64,000 bases of DNA from assembly GCA_017306245.1 (NCBI GenBank), contig JAFKIY010000005.1, positions 114,419 to 178,418 of the forward strand. The letters run 5' to 3'. Positions 42,826 to 52,904 of the stretch are shown piece by piece. The first letter of the stretch is position 1, and every line of letters starts with the position of its first letter. The translations under genes were made by a program, and so were the position numbers. This DNA is from Micrococcales bacterium. GTDB taxonomy: Bacteria; Actinomycetota; Actinomycetes; Actinomycetales; Microbacteriaceae. The notes beneath the pieces were generated by a model. The model was not told the origin of the DNA. It did no database searches and worked only from the letters and a program-made list of their open reading frames with translations.

Positions 42826-44144
42826 CTGAATCGCGAACACCCGAGGATGACCAGCTTCCCCAAGTGAATCTCGAAACGCAGATGTCCGAATCCGCCAGAA
42901 CTCCGCAGGACGAGGAAGAGATCGTCGAACGGTCGCGCACCGCGACGGTCATTCGGGAGATCATGTCGGGCAGTGCCGTCATGTCGGTTCTTGCCGTGGT
43001 CTTCGCCCTCATCATCGGCGGCATTCTGATCGCCGCGACCGATGCGAGAGTGCAGGAAACTGCCGGGTACTTCTTCTCGCGTCCGGGCGACATGCTGTCG
43101 GCGATCTGGAACTCCGTCTCAGGGGCGTATATCGCTTTGTTCCAAGGTTCGGTGTACAACTTCCGGCGGCCCGGATTCGCGAACGGCATTAAGCCGCTGC
43201 TCGACACCCTCACCTTCGCGACGCCTCTGATTGTCGCGGGACTCGGCGTAGCGCTCGGGTTCCGTGCCGGACTGTTCAACATCGGTGGCCGCGGGCAGAT
43301 GCTCTTCGGTGCCGCAGCGGCCGGCTGGGTTGCGTTCTCCTTCGACCTTCCCGTCGGGATCCACCTCATCCTCGCCATCGTCGCCGGAATCGCGGCCGGA
43401 GCGATTTGGGGCGGCGTCGCCGGTTACCTGAAGGCCAGAACGGGCGCGCACGAGGTCATCACGACGATCATGCTCAACTACGTCGCGTACTTCTTCGTGT
43501 ACTGGATGCTCAGCACTCCTGGCCTGCTGCAGGCGCCCGGATCGAACAATCCCAAGACGCCCGCCATGAAGGAAACAGCGATACTCCCGTTGATCTTCGG
43601 TCCGTCATATTCGCTTCACTGGGGATTCATCATCGCGATCGCCGCCACGATCTTCGTGTGGTGGCTTCTGAATCGCTCATCGCTCGGATTCCAGTTCAAA
43701 GCCGTCGGATTCAACCCGAAAGCGGCGCGGGTGGCCGGAATGAACGTGAACCGGATGTTCACCTACGTGATGCTCTTCTCCGGCGGGCTCGTCGGACTCG
43801 CCGGCGTGTTCCAGGTTCTGGGCACGGTCACAACCGGGTTCAGCGCGGGAATCGACGCGGGCATCGGGTTCGATGCGATCACGGTCGCCCTGCTCGGCCG
43901 ATCCAGACCGTGGGGAGTGTTCGCTGCAGGCATCCTGTTCGGCGCATTCAAGGCCGGAGGGTTCACCATGCAGGCAACCCAGCAGATTCCCATCGACATC
44001 GTGCTCGTGGTGCAATCCATCATCGTGCTGCTCATCGCCGCGCCGCCGCTGGTGAGGGCCATATTCCGTCTCCCGGCACCGAATCTGCTCGAGCCGGCGG
44101 GGTCGGCCAAGTTGCAAGGTAAGAAAGCTGTGGTGTCGAAATGA
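42822..44144 (+). CDS. Nucleoside ABC transporter permease 1
   Basis: The 440-residue membrane protein has an acidic cytoplasmic N-terminus of about 45 residues and then 8-10 helices with the branched-chain/ribose permease pattern (FRAGLFNIGGRGQMLFGA, GAHEVITTIMLNYVAYF, GIDAGIGFDAITVALLGRSRP). It is YufP/NupB-like. The 4-base overlaps on both sides tie it to the ATPase and the second permease. Confidence 0.9.
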   Translation: MTESRTPEDDQLPQVNLETQMSESARTPQDEEEIVERSRTATVIREIMSGSAVMSVLAVVFALIIGGILIAATDARVQETAGYFFSRPGDMLSAIWNSVSGAYIALFQGSVYNFRRPGFANGIKPLLDTLTFATPLIVAGLGVALGFRAGLFNIGGRGQMLFGAAAAGWVAFSFDLPVGIHLILAIVAGIAAGAIWGGVAGYLKARTGAHEVITTIMLNYVAYFFVYWMLSTPGLLQAPGSNNPKTPAMKETAILPLIFGPSYSLHWGFIIAIAATIFVWWLLNRSSLGFQFKAVGFNPKAARVAGMNVNRMFTYVMLFSGGLVGLAGVFQVLGTVTTGFSAGIDAGIGFDAITVALLGRSRPWGVFAAGILFGAFKAGGFTMQATQQIPIDIVLVVQSIIVLLIAAPPLVRAIFRLPAPNLLEPAGSAKLQGKKAVVSK

Positions 44145-45418
44145 GCGTAACCACCCCGCAAGCATCGCGAATCGCCCTCGACACCACTGTCGTGAGGAGT
44201 TGGAAGTCGCCGATCGCTCTCGGCCTCTTCGCGGTCATCTCGATCGTCGTGTTCGGGATCTTCGGCCGGCCAGGTGTCAGCCATTTCCGGTTGTCGCGCG
44301 CGAGCGACTTCATCCAGCTCCCCGACGTCCATTTGCCGACAACCCAGACCGGGTGGGTTCTTTCGGTGGTCCTCGTGCTTCTCGCCGCGTACTCCGCGTG
44401 GCTCGTGAGGCAGGCCCGCAAGGTCCCGCTGTGGCTCGTCATCCTCTACGTCGTCATCATCCTCGTGGCGTTCCTGACCTGGGTGTCCGCGAACGCGCTC
44501 ATCCCGGTGCCCGGCCTGCTGATCGGCGCGGTCAGCCTGAGCGTTCCGCTGATTTTCGGCGCCATGAGCGGCGTGATCTCCGAACGCAGCGGCGTCGTGA
44601 ACATCGCGATTGAGGGCCAGCTTCTGGCGGGGGCGTTCATTTCGGCGATGGTCGCCTCGGCGACACGGCAGCCGGTCCTCGGCCTGATCGCCGCGATGGT
44701 GGCCGGAATGCTCGTGTCCTTCGTGCTCGCCGCATTCTCGATCAAATACATCGTGGACCAGATCATCGTCGGCGTCGTGTTGAACGTGCTGGTGGCGGGA
44801 TTGACGAGCTTCCTGTATTCGAAGCTCATGGTCCCCAACCCCGAACTGCTGAACAACCCGCCGAGGTTCGACCGGATCGACATCCCGATTCTCGGGCAGA
44901 TCCCCATCATCGGTCCCGTGCTGTTCAACCAGACGATCATCGTCTACGTCATGTACGTCACCGTCGCGGCGGTGGCGTTCGCCCTGTTCAAGACGCGGTG
45001 GGGTCTGCGCACGCGATCCGTGGGCGAGCACCCGCAGGCCGCGGACACGGTCGGCATCAAGGTCAACACCATGCGGTTCTGGAACGTCTCGCTCGCGGGA
45101 GCCATCGCCGGATTCGGTGGCGCGTACTTCACGCTGGGCTCAGTCGGCGAATTCACGAAGGAAATGACGGCGGGCGCCGGCTTCATCGCCCTCGCCGCCG
45201 TGATCTTCGGACGCTGGGACCCGATCCGCGCGATGCTCGCCGGTCTCCTGTTCGGATTCGCCACGAACCTGCAGAGTGTGCTGGGCATCATCGGATCTCC
45301 CGTGCCGAGCCAGTTCATGTTGATGCTGCCGTACGTCGTGACGATCTTCGCGGTGGCCGGTCTCGTCGGCCAGTCGAAGCCTCCCGCGGCCGATGGCAAA
45401 CCGTACATCAAATCTTGA
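44141..45418 (+). CDS. Nucleoside ABC transporter permease 2
   Basis: The 425-residue membrane protein has GVISERSGVVNIAIEGQLL, DQIIVGVVLNVLVAGLTSF and AGAGFIALAAVIFGRWDP, the signature of the second permease in PnrA-type systems (YufQ/NupC-like). An N-terminal region of about 110 residues with extra helices precedes the core. Its stop overlaps the ATG of the MFS gene (TGATG). Confidence 0.9.
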   Translation: MSVTTPQASRIALDTTVVRSWKSPIALGLFAVISIVVFGIFGRPGVSHFRLSRASDFIQLPDVHLPTTQTGWVLSVVLVLLAAYSAWLVRQARKVPLWLVILYVVIILVAFLTWVSANALIPVPGLLIGAVSLSVPLIFGAMSGVISERSGVVNIAIEGQLLAGAFISAMVASATRQPVLGLIAAMVAGMLVSFVLAAFSIKYIVDQIIVGVVLNVLVAGLTSFLYSKLMVPNPELLNNPPRFDRIDIPILGQIPIIGPVLFNQTIIVYVMYVTVAAVAFALFKTRWGLRTRSVGEHPQAADTVGIKVNTMRFWNVSLAGAIAGFGGAYFTLGSVGEFTKEMTAGAGFIALAAVIFGRWDPIRAMLAGLLFGFATNLQSVLGIIGSPVPSQFMLMLPYVVTIFAVAGLVGQSKPPAADGKPYIKS

Positions 45419-46632
45419 TGTCGCAACCGGTGGCGACGCCTGCCCGGGCGGCGCCCGGCGGCCTGTGGGCCGCGATTGCAGTCGTGCTTGTCGCGTTGAA
45501 CCTCCGTCCCGTCATCGTGGCGGTGGCGCCCGTCTTCGACGACATCATCCGCGATCTTCAGCTGTCCTCCGTGCTCGCGGGGTTTCTCGTCACGGTGCCC
45601 GTGCTGTGTTTCGGCGTGCTCGGCCCCCTGGCTCCCCTGCTCGCCGAGCGAATCGGTTTCGAGCGCAGTCTCGCTCTGGTGCTCCTGGCGATCATCGGCG
45701 GTTCGGCGCTGCGCTTCATCCCGACTGTGCCTGCGCTGTTCGCCGGAACCGTGCTGATCGGGGCGGGCATCGCGGTGGGCAACGTTCTGCTGCCCGGGCT
45801 GATCAAACGGGACTTCCCGCACCGGCTCGGAATCATGTCCGGACTGTTCTCCATGTCGCTCACAGCCGGCGCGACCCTCGCAGCCGGAATCACCGTGCCC
45901 ATCGCTCAGGCCGTCGGCTGGGACTGGAACGAAGTTCTCGCCGCGTGGGGCCTGTTCGCGCTTCTTGGGCTCGTGTGCTGGATTCCGACGCTTCGCAGCA
46001 CGCGCCGGATGCCACGCCACCCGCGGGTCGTCGGCATCGTGCTGTCCCGAGACCGGATCGCGTGGCTCGTGACCATCTTCTTCGGGTTGCAGTCGCTCAA
46101 CTTCTATTCGACGACAGCCTGGCTGCCGACCATACTCATCGGGTACGGGCACGATGCCGTGTTCGCCGGGCTCATGCTCTCGGTCGTGAATCTCGCGAGC
46201 ATCCTTCCCGCGCTGGTCGTCCCCCTCATCCTCGACCGGATGAAGAGCCAGGCGGCATTCTCGATCGTGGTTTCCGTGCTCTACATCGTGGCGTTCGGCG
46301 GCTTCCTCCTCATGCCGGATGCGGCAATACCGTGGATGATCTTCCTCGGCCTCGCGCAGGGGGCGGGGCTCGGCCTCGGGCTCACCTACATCGTGCTGCG
46401 GTCGCCGGATTCGGCGCACGCCACGAAGTTGTCGGGAATGTCGCAGAGCTGGGGTTATCTGCTGGCCGCGGTCGGGCCGCTCGCGCTCGGCGCGCTCCGC
46501 GACGCGACATCGGCGTGGCTCGTACCGCTGTTGTTCCTGACCGTGCTCATTGTGCCTCTGGCGATCACGGCGTATCTTGCGGGGAGGCCGGGCAAGGTTG
46601 GCGGTAGCAGGCTAGATTCGAAGGAAGAGTGA
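45418..46632 (+). CDS. CynX/NimT-type MFS transporter
   Basis: The 404-residue protein has 12 predicted membrane helices with the CynX-family segment LNLRPVIVAVAPVFDDI and GIMSGLFSMSLTAGATLAAG. Relatives include cyanate and nitroimidazole transporters and many carriers of unknown cargo. Its ATG overlaps the upstream permease stop and its end touches the cytidine deaminase start, so it is part of the nucleoside operon. It may export or import a base or nucleoside (inference). Confidence 0.82.
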   Translation: MSQPVATPARAAPGGLWAAIAVVLVALNLRPVIVAVAPVFDDIIRDLQLSSVLAGFLVTVPVLCFGVLGPLAPLLAERIGFERSLALVLLAIIGGSALRFIPTVPALFAGTVLIGAGIAVGNVLLPGLIKRDFPHRLGIMSGLFSMSLTAGATLAAGITVPIAQAVGWDWNEVLAAWGLFALLGLVCWIPTLRSTRRMPRHPRVVGIVLSRDRIAWLVTIFFGLQSLNFYSTTAWLPTILIGYGHDAVFAGLMLSVVNLASILPALVVPLILDRMKSQAAFSIVVSVLYIVAFGGFLLMPDAAIPWMIFLGLAQGAGLGLGLTYIVLRSPDSAHATKLSGMSQSWGYLLAAVGPLALGALRDATSAWLVPLLFLTVLIVPLAITAYLAGRPGKVGGSRLDSKEE

Positions 46633-46640
46633 GGACTGCC

Positions 46641-47038
46641 ATGGTTGATGTTGATTGGGACGGCCTGCGGGACATCGCGAAGGAAGCGATTGGCCACGCC
46701 TACGTCCCGTACTCCAATTTTCCGGTCGGCGTCGCGGCGATGGTGGACGATGGGCGCGTGATTTCCGGCTGCAATGTCGAGAACGCCTCCTACGGCCTCA
46801 CATTGTGCGCGGAGTGCGCACTCGTGTCCAGCCTGCACATGACCGGCGGCGGCAAGCTCGTCGCCTTCACGTGCGTCGACGGGCACGGCAACATCCTGAT
46901 GCCGTGCGGACGTTGCCGCCAGCTGCTGTTCGAACACTCGGCGCCCGGCATGGTGCTGGAAACCGTGTCCGGAATCAAAACGATCGACGAAGTCATCCCG
47001 GATGCCTTCGGCCCGCGCACCCTGGAGGAGTACCGAGC

Positions 47039-47042
<4 letters not shown>
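46641..47042 (+). CDS. cdd: Cytidine deaminase
   Basis: The protein (133 residues from this ATG) has NVENASYGLTLCAECAL with the catalytic glutamate and first zinc cysteine, and PCGRCRQLL with the other two. It turns cytidine and deoxycytidine into uridine forms. The ATG at 46641 has GAGG seven bases upstream. A GTG at 46629, overlapping the MFS stop, would add four residues and is also possible. Its stop overlaps the deoA start. Confidence 0.93.
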
Positions 47043-48340
<1,298 letters not shown>

Positions 48341-48376
48341 CGTCCCACTCGCTCGCAGCAATACTCTCGCTGTACT

Positions 48377-48468
48377 GAAAATTCAGGAATCTGCGTCGAC
48401 GGCACGACCTCGAATCCCGGAATCATCGCGGATGCGGAGGTCGGCACGACGCGAGTTCCTGAATTTTC
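48377..48468. repeat. 92-bp inverted-repeat element of the ATTCAGGA family
   Basis: GAAAATTCAGGAA (48377-48389) and TTCCTGAATTTTC (48456-48468) are perfect terminal inverted repeats, with a nested GACCTC/GAGGTC pair. It lies between the convergent deoA and nucleoside hydrolase genes, the same kind of site as the element at 8637-8742. Confidence 0.75.
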
Positions 48469-48534
48469 GAGAAACTTTTGGAGGTTCGGCGACGTTTGGT
48501 TCCGCTGGGGGCACAGCGCGAGTGGGGGTGGAAA

Positions 48535-49479
48535 TTACCGTGGGTCGCCGATGCGGATGAGGGCATCGGTGATGAGGCCCCAGAATTTGGCGTGGTCGAG
48601 GTCGGTCGCCGCGTACGTGGTGCAGGTGTCGGGCGCTTCAGCACGGAAGTCCGCGACCGTCATCCCGAGGGTGAGCGAACCGGTCAGTTCGATGTCGAGC
48701 GGCACGCGCACGACCGTCATGACGCTCGGGTCGATGACGAGCGCGACGGCGCACGGATCGTGCACGGGCGGGTAGTCGAACCCCTGGGCATCCCGGTAGC
48801 TTTCGGTGAAGAAGTCGAGGAGTTCGAGCACGAACCGCGCGGGGGCGGTGTCGATCGCGGCGATGGAGGCAACGACATCCGGGGTCGCGAGGGCTTTGTG
48901 GGTGAGGTCGAGGCCGACCATGGTGAGTTTCCACGATTCGTTGAACACGATGTGCGCGGCCTCAGGGTCGATCACGATGTTGAACTCCGCCGCCGCGCTC
49001 CAGTTGCCGACGTGGTAGCCGCCGCCCATGAGCACGACCTCCTTCACCCGGTCCGCGATGCGGGGCTCTTTCCGCACGGCAAGCGCGATGTTGGTTAGGG
49101 CGCCGGTCGGCACGAGCGTGATCGTGCCCGGCGGATTCTGCATGACGGTGTCGATGATGAGGTCCACCGCGTGGCGGTCCTCCGGCGCGAACGCTGGATC
49201 GGGGAGCACCGGCCCGTCCATGCCGGAGTCCCCGTGGATCGACTCGGCAACCTCGGCGGCCCGCACGAGCGGTCGATGCGCTCCGGCCGCAAACGGCACC
49301 CCGGTGATGCCGGCCACGGTGGCGACCGCGAGCGCGTTTCGCGTCACTTTCTCGATCGTCTGGTTGCCGTGAACCGTCGTGACCGCGACCAGTTCGATCT
49401 GGGGATTGCCGTGTGCGAGCAGCATCGCAATCGCATCATCGTGTCCGGGGTCGCAGTCGAGGATGATCTTCGTGGCCAT
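48535..49479 (-). CDS. Inosine/uridine-preferring nucleoside hydrolase
   Basis: The 314-residue protein begins with the calcium-binding DCDPGHDDAIAM motif and has VTTVHGNQTIEKVTRNAL, VPTGALTNIALAV and the late VHDPCAVA. It cleaves ribonucleosides to base and ribose. It is convergent with the deoA operon and divergent from the adenosine deaminase locus. A TAGGAT box (49486-49491) six bases before the ATG suggests a leaderless mRNA. Confidence 0.93.
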   Translation of the reverse strand: MATKIILDCDPGHDDAIAMLLAHGNPQIELVAVTTVHGNQTIEKVTRNALAVATVAGITGVPFAAGAHRPLVRAAEVAESIHGDSGMDGPVLPDPAFAPEDRHAVDLIIDTVMQNPPGTITLVPTGALTNIALAVRKEPRIADRVKEVVLMGGGYHVGNWSAAAEFNIVIDPEAAHIVFNESWKLTMVGLDLTHKALATPDVVASIAAIDTAPARFVLELLDFFTESYRDAQGFDYPPVHDPCAVALVIDPSVMTVVRVPLDIELTGSLTLGMTVADFRAEAPDTCTTYAATDLDHAKFWGLITDALIRIGDPR

Positions 49480-49485
49480 GCATGA

Positions 49486-49491
49486 ATCCTA
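49486..49491 (-). promoter_or_regulatory. -10 box TAGGAT of the leaderless nucleoside hydrolase gene
   Basis: On the minus strand TAGGAT, then TCATGC, then the ATG at 49479. Confidence 0.5.
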
Positions 49492-49518
49492 GACGGGGAC
49501 GCTGTTTGCCGGAGCCGG

Positions 49519-49524
49519 TAGATT
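49519..49524 (+). promoter_or_regulatory. -10 box TAGATT of the leaderless adenosine deaminase locus
   Basis: TAGATT, then TGCTGG, then the ATG at 49531. It lies only 27 bases from the opposing box of the nucleoside hydrolase gene. Confidence 0.5.
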
Positions 49525-49530
49525 TGCTGG

Positions 49531-50667
49531 ATGAGCACCGCAACGTTCGACCGCGCAGCCGACCGGCAGTTCACCCTGGCCAGCGGCGTGAACATCAACC
49601 CCCTGCCCAAGGTGTCGCTGCACGACCATCTGGATGGCGGACTCCGACCGCAGACCATCATCGACATCGCCGCGGAGCTCGAACTCGATCTGCCGGCCTC
49701 GAACGCCGATGTCCTCGGCGAGTGGTTCGCGAATCAGTCGGACTCGGGTTCCCTCGTGGAATATCTCAAGACGTTCGATGTCACCATCTCGGTGATGCAG
49801 ACCGCGGAAGGGCTCGCGCGGGTCGCGCGGGAGTTCGTCGAGGACCTGCACAGGGATGGCGTGATCTACGGCGAAGTTCGGTGGGCGCCCGAGCAGCATG
49901 TGAGGCGCGGGCTGAGCCTCGATGATGCAGTGGATGCCGTGCAGGGCGGTATAGAGGACGGCATCGCGTCGGTCGCCGCATCCGGTGGCCAGATCCGGAT
50001 CGGGCAGCTCGTAAGCGCCATGCGTCAGGCTGACAATGGACTGGAGATCGCCCAGCTCGCCGTGCGGCACCGGGACAACGGCGTGGTCGGGTTCGACATC
50101 GCGGGACCCGAGGATGGTTTCCCGCCGAGCCGGCTCCGCACGGCCTTCGATTTCCTGGCCGAAAACTATTTCCCGACGACGGTGCACGCGGGGGAAGCCG
50201 CTGGGCTCGACAGCATCCGCAGCGCCCTCCTCGACGGTCGGACCCTCAGGCTTGGCCACGGGGTGCGCATCGCGGAAGACATCGAGGTCGACGATGAGCC
50301 GGGTGCGCAGCATTAAGTGACACTGGGGGTCCTCTCGCGGTGGGTGCGCGACCGCGAGATCGCCCTCGAGCTCAGCCCTTCATCAAATCTTCAAACGGAA
50401 GCAATTGAGCAGTGGGGGAGTGAACTGGCCGATCACCCCTTCGATCTGCTCTACCAGCTGGGGTTCCGGGTGACGGTGAACACGGATAACCGGCTCATGA
50501 GCAACACCACGCTCAGCCGGGAACTCGCCCTCCTCGCCGACACGTTCGGCTACGATCTCGGCGACCTGGAGTCGTTCCAGCTGAACGCCGCGGCATCATG
50601 CTTCCTCCCCGTCGAGGAGCGGGAGGAGCTTGCGGCGGCCATCGTCGAGGGATTCGACGCAGCCTGA
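49531..50667 (+). pseudogene. add: Adenosine deaminase split by an in-frame TAA
   Basis: The first 261 codons (49531-50316) encode the N-terminal two thirds of adenosine deaminase with zinc histidines H31 and H33 (SLHDHLDGG) and TVHAGEAAG. A TAA at 50314-50316 interrupts. The very next codon is a GTG in the same frame, and it continues TLGVLSRWVRDREIALELSPSSNLQT to 50667 with the zinc aspartate in VNTDNRLMS. Joined, the product would be 378 residues, a normal length. No bases seem missing, so this is a single nonsense codon. The first fragment alone lacks the essential aspartate. Options are a recent pseudogene, reading through, a two-chain enzyme, or an assembly error. Confidence 0.85.
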
Positions 50668-50688
50668 TCGGCCGGTGGAGCGTGAGGT

Positions 50689-51303
50689 TTAGCCGAGCCT
50701 CATGTAGACCGGGTTGCCCCAGATTGCGCGGTACTTCACGTACTCGCCCCACCGGGGGGAATCGATCATCATGCCGCCGCCGGCGTAGATTCCGATGTGC
50801 TGCCCCGGGTACCAGAGGAAGTCTCCGGGCTGCGCGTCGGCGGGGGAGATCGGCACGAGAAGGTGGGCCTGGGCGTCTGCCGTTCGCGGCAGAGAGATGC
50901 CGAAGTTGGCGAACACGTACTGGGTGAGCCCGTCGCAACTGAAGCTTGTCGTCGGGCTGTTTCCCATCCCGTACGGCACGACCCCGACGAACTGCATCGC
51001 GAAGTCCACGACGGCCTGGCCGCTGTAGGTTTGAGCGGGCGGGTTGAGCGTCACAAACCGGTTGTAGACGACGGATGCGGCGACCGGTTTGACCGCCGTG
51101 TACCCGTCGCGGGATACCGTCAGTTCGGCCGTCGGCGTGGCGGCGAGAGTTTGCACGACGACCGTCTTCGGAGCCGTCGAGGAGGCCGTCTGGGCGGAAT
51201 CCGTGTGGTTGAAGGCGTAGGCGGGGAGCGCAAGGGTCGCCACGAGACCGCCGGAGACCGCGATGACCGCGAGCTTCACCAGTTGTTCACGGGACTTCTT
51301 CAC
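50689..51303 (-). CDS. Secreted NlpC/P60 peptidase
   Basis: The 204-residue protein has an N-terminal signal peptide (REQLVKLAVIAVSGGLVATLALPAYA), a linker, and an NlpC/P60 domain with catalytic cysteine in SFSCDGLTQYVF and histidine in GQHIGIYAGGG. It should cut peptide cross-bridges of peptidoglycan outside the cell. The GTG at 51303 (VKKSREQ) or the TTG two codons earlier is the likely start; GGAAAGG lies upstream. Confidence 0.88.
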   Translation of the reverse strand: MKKSREQLVKLAVIAVSGGLVATLALPAYAFNHTDSAQTASSTAPKTVVVQTLAATPTAELTVSRDGYTAVKPVAASVVYNRFVTLNPPAQTYSGQAVVDFAMQFVGVVPYGMGNSPTTSFSCDGLTQYVFANFGISLPRTADAQAHLLVPISPADAQPGDFLWYPGQHIGIYAGGGMMIDSPRWGEYVKYRAIWGNPVYMRLG

Positions 51304-51498
51304 ACTCAAACCGGTCGAACCTTTCCTTGGCCCACTGCGCGTATTTATTCGTCGAGCCAGGATTGGCGATGGTGGGCAAACCAAAGTCCAATGGTACAGG
51401 CTGCGCGGCGGGGACCCAATCGATTCCCGATGACTCAGGACTTTCCCAGCACGGCTCTCGCGGGCCCCGGATTTCGCCGCGCGCCGCGTCGGGCGCAG

Positions 51499-52776
51499 CT
51501 ACCGGCGCTGCAGGTCGAATCGTGCGAGCGCGTCGGCGTCCCTGGAGTAGGTTGCTGAGCTTCGCGCGGTATCGAGGGCGGCGACCGGATCCGATTCGGC
51601 TTCCGCCACGGCAAGGAGGCGTTCCGCCTCCGCGAGCCGGGTTCGCGCTTCATGACCGACCCCGCCCCGCCGGGTGTCGATGAAGTTTCTGGTTGCCGCG
51701 ATCTGGCTCCGTGCGCCGACGAGCGCGCCGACGAGCGCTATTCGCGCGCCGCTGAGCCGCTGCTGCTGGTTGCGGGCGCTCGCCATGCTCGCATCCAGTT
51801 CGGCATTGGCCGACCGCAGCACCTCGAGGGTGGCGAGCGGGTCCCGAAGCTTGCTGTCCACTGCCAGTGCCGCCTCGACGGTTTCGATGGCACGCCCGAC
51901 GGCTGAGCCGACGGCGGCATCCGGCGGCGCATCGCGCACGGCGCGGGCCTCGCCGAGGCTGTCGCGCGTTGACTCGCGCAACGCCGTCGCCGCCTGGACG
52001 GTCTTGTCCAGTTCAGTTCGGAGATCGGTGATGGCGTCAAACAGCTTTCCTGCACGGTAGGCGTGCTCCTCCGCCGCTCTGATGGCGTCGACCGGTGAGT
52101 TGCCGGCGGTTGGCGTGTCCGCAGCGCCCAGAATCGTTTCCGCCCGATTCGCTTCGCTCGTGGCCGCGCTCAGTTCGGATGTTGCCCGATCGACATTGTC
52201 GGCGACGGATGCGACGGCGTTGGCGCTGAAGTCGCGATTCAGCCCCGCCAGAGTCTTGCCGGCATCCGCCTTTCGGGCAAGGGCCGCGTCGATCGCGCGG
52301 CGGGCCGCCGCCAGATTTTCGGGAGCATTCTTCTCCTGCGTGCGCAATCCAGCGAAGGCGAGTTCCTGCTGTTCGAGTGCGGACTGGGCCGACTCGCACA
52401 AGTGGATGATCCGGCTGTTCCACTCGCGGCGCTGCGTCTCGCTCTCGGGGTACGCGTCGTCGAGTTTCTGCTGGAGCCCGAACGCTTCCCGGAGCTGGTC
52501 CTTTGCGGTGGCCAGAACGGATTCGAACTCCTGCGACTTCACGTTCCCGAACTGGGCGATCGCGTAGCCGAGCTCATCCTCGCCGTTCTTGACGGCATCG
52601 TCGACCCTGACCAGCAGGATGTTGGCCCTCTGTTCGAGCGCTTCGAGCGCATTCGGAGCGCCCCCGGTCGCCTTCCGGCGTGCCAGCAGCCAGAATCCGG
52701 CGCCGACGAGGGCGACGAAGACGAGGGCGACGACGACGATGATGATGCCGGCGGCGTTGAGGAGCTGGGAACCCAT
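51499..52776 (-). CDS. Membrane-anchored coiled-coil protein (TPM-family C-terminal half without TPM domain)
   Basis: The 425-residue protein starts with one membrane helix (GIIIVVVALVFVALVGAGFW), followed by long alanine- and glutamate-rich helices (ALEQRANILLVRVDDAVKNGEDELGY onward). In actinobacterial TPM proteins this helix and coiled region follow an external TPM domain; here the TPM domain is absent. A TAAACT box seven bases before the ATG (52784-52789) argues that the short form is the real product and not a mis-set start. Function unknown. Confidence 0.75.
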   Translation of the reverse strand: MGSQLLNAAGIIIVVVALVFVALVGAGFWLLARRKATGGAPNALEALEQRANILLVRVDDAVKNGEDELGYAIAQFGNVKSQEFESVLATAKDQLREAFGLQQKLDDAYPESETQRREWNSRIIHLCESAQSALEQQELAFAGLRTQEKNAPENLAAARRAIDAALARKADAGKTLAGLNRDFSANAVASVADNVDRATSELSAATSEANRAETILGAADTPTAGNSPVDAIRAAEEHAYRAGKLFDAITDLRTELDKTVQAATALRESTRDSLGEARAVRDAPPDAAVGSAVGRAIETVEAALAVDSKLRDPLATLEVLRSANAELDASMASARNQQQRLSGARIALVGALVGARSQIAATRNFIDTRRGGVGHEARTRLAEAERLLAVAEAESDPVAALDTARSSATYSRDADALARFDLQRR

Positions 52777-52783
52777 GGTCGCA

Positions 52784-52789
52784 AGTTTA
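52784..52789 (-). promoter_or_regulatory. -10 box TAAACT of the leaderless coiled-coil gene
   Basis: On the minus strand TAAACT, then TGCGACC, then the ATG at 52776. Confidence 0.5.
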
Positions 52790-52904
52790 GAGTGAGCCGA
52801 CCGCGGCACGGGAGTTCGATCCGGCAGGGCGGCCGGCGGGACGCACCGGGCGAAACCGGCCTCGCCTCCGCGGAAAACCGGCAGTTTCCGCTTAAGGTGG
52901 CATC

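Noticed and set aside
50281..50340. A frameshift, rather than a nonsense codon, in adenosine deaminase
   Set aside because: The frame before and after the TAA is the same and the protein aligns without gap or shift.
51304..51498. A c-di-AMP (ydaO-type) riboswitch before the NlpC/P60 gene
   Set aside because: Such switches often precede cell-wall hydrolase genes in actinobacteria, but the conserved blocks are not present here.
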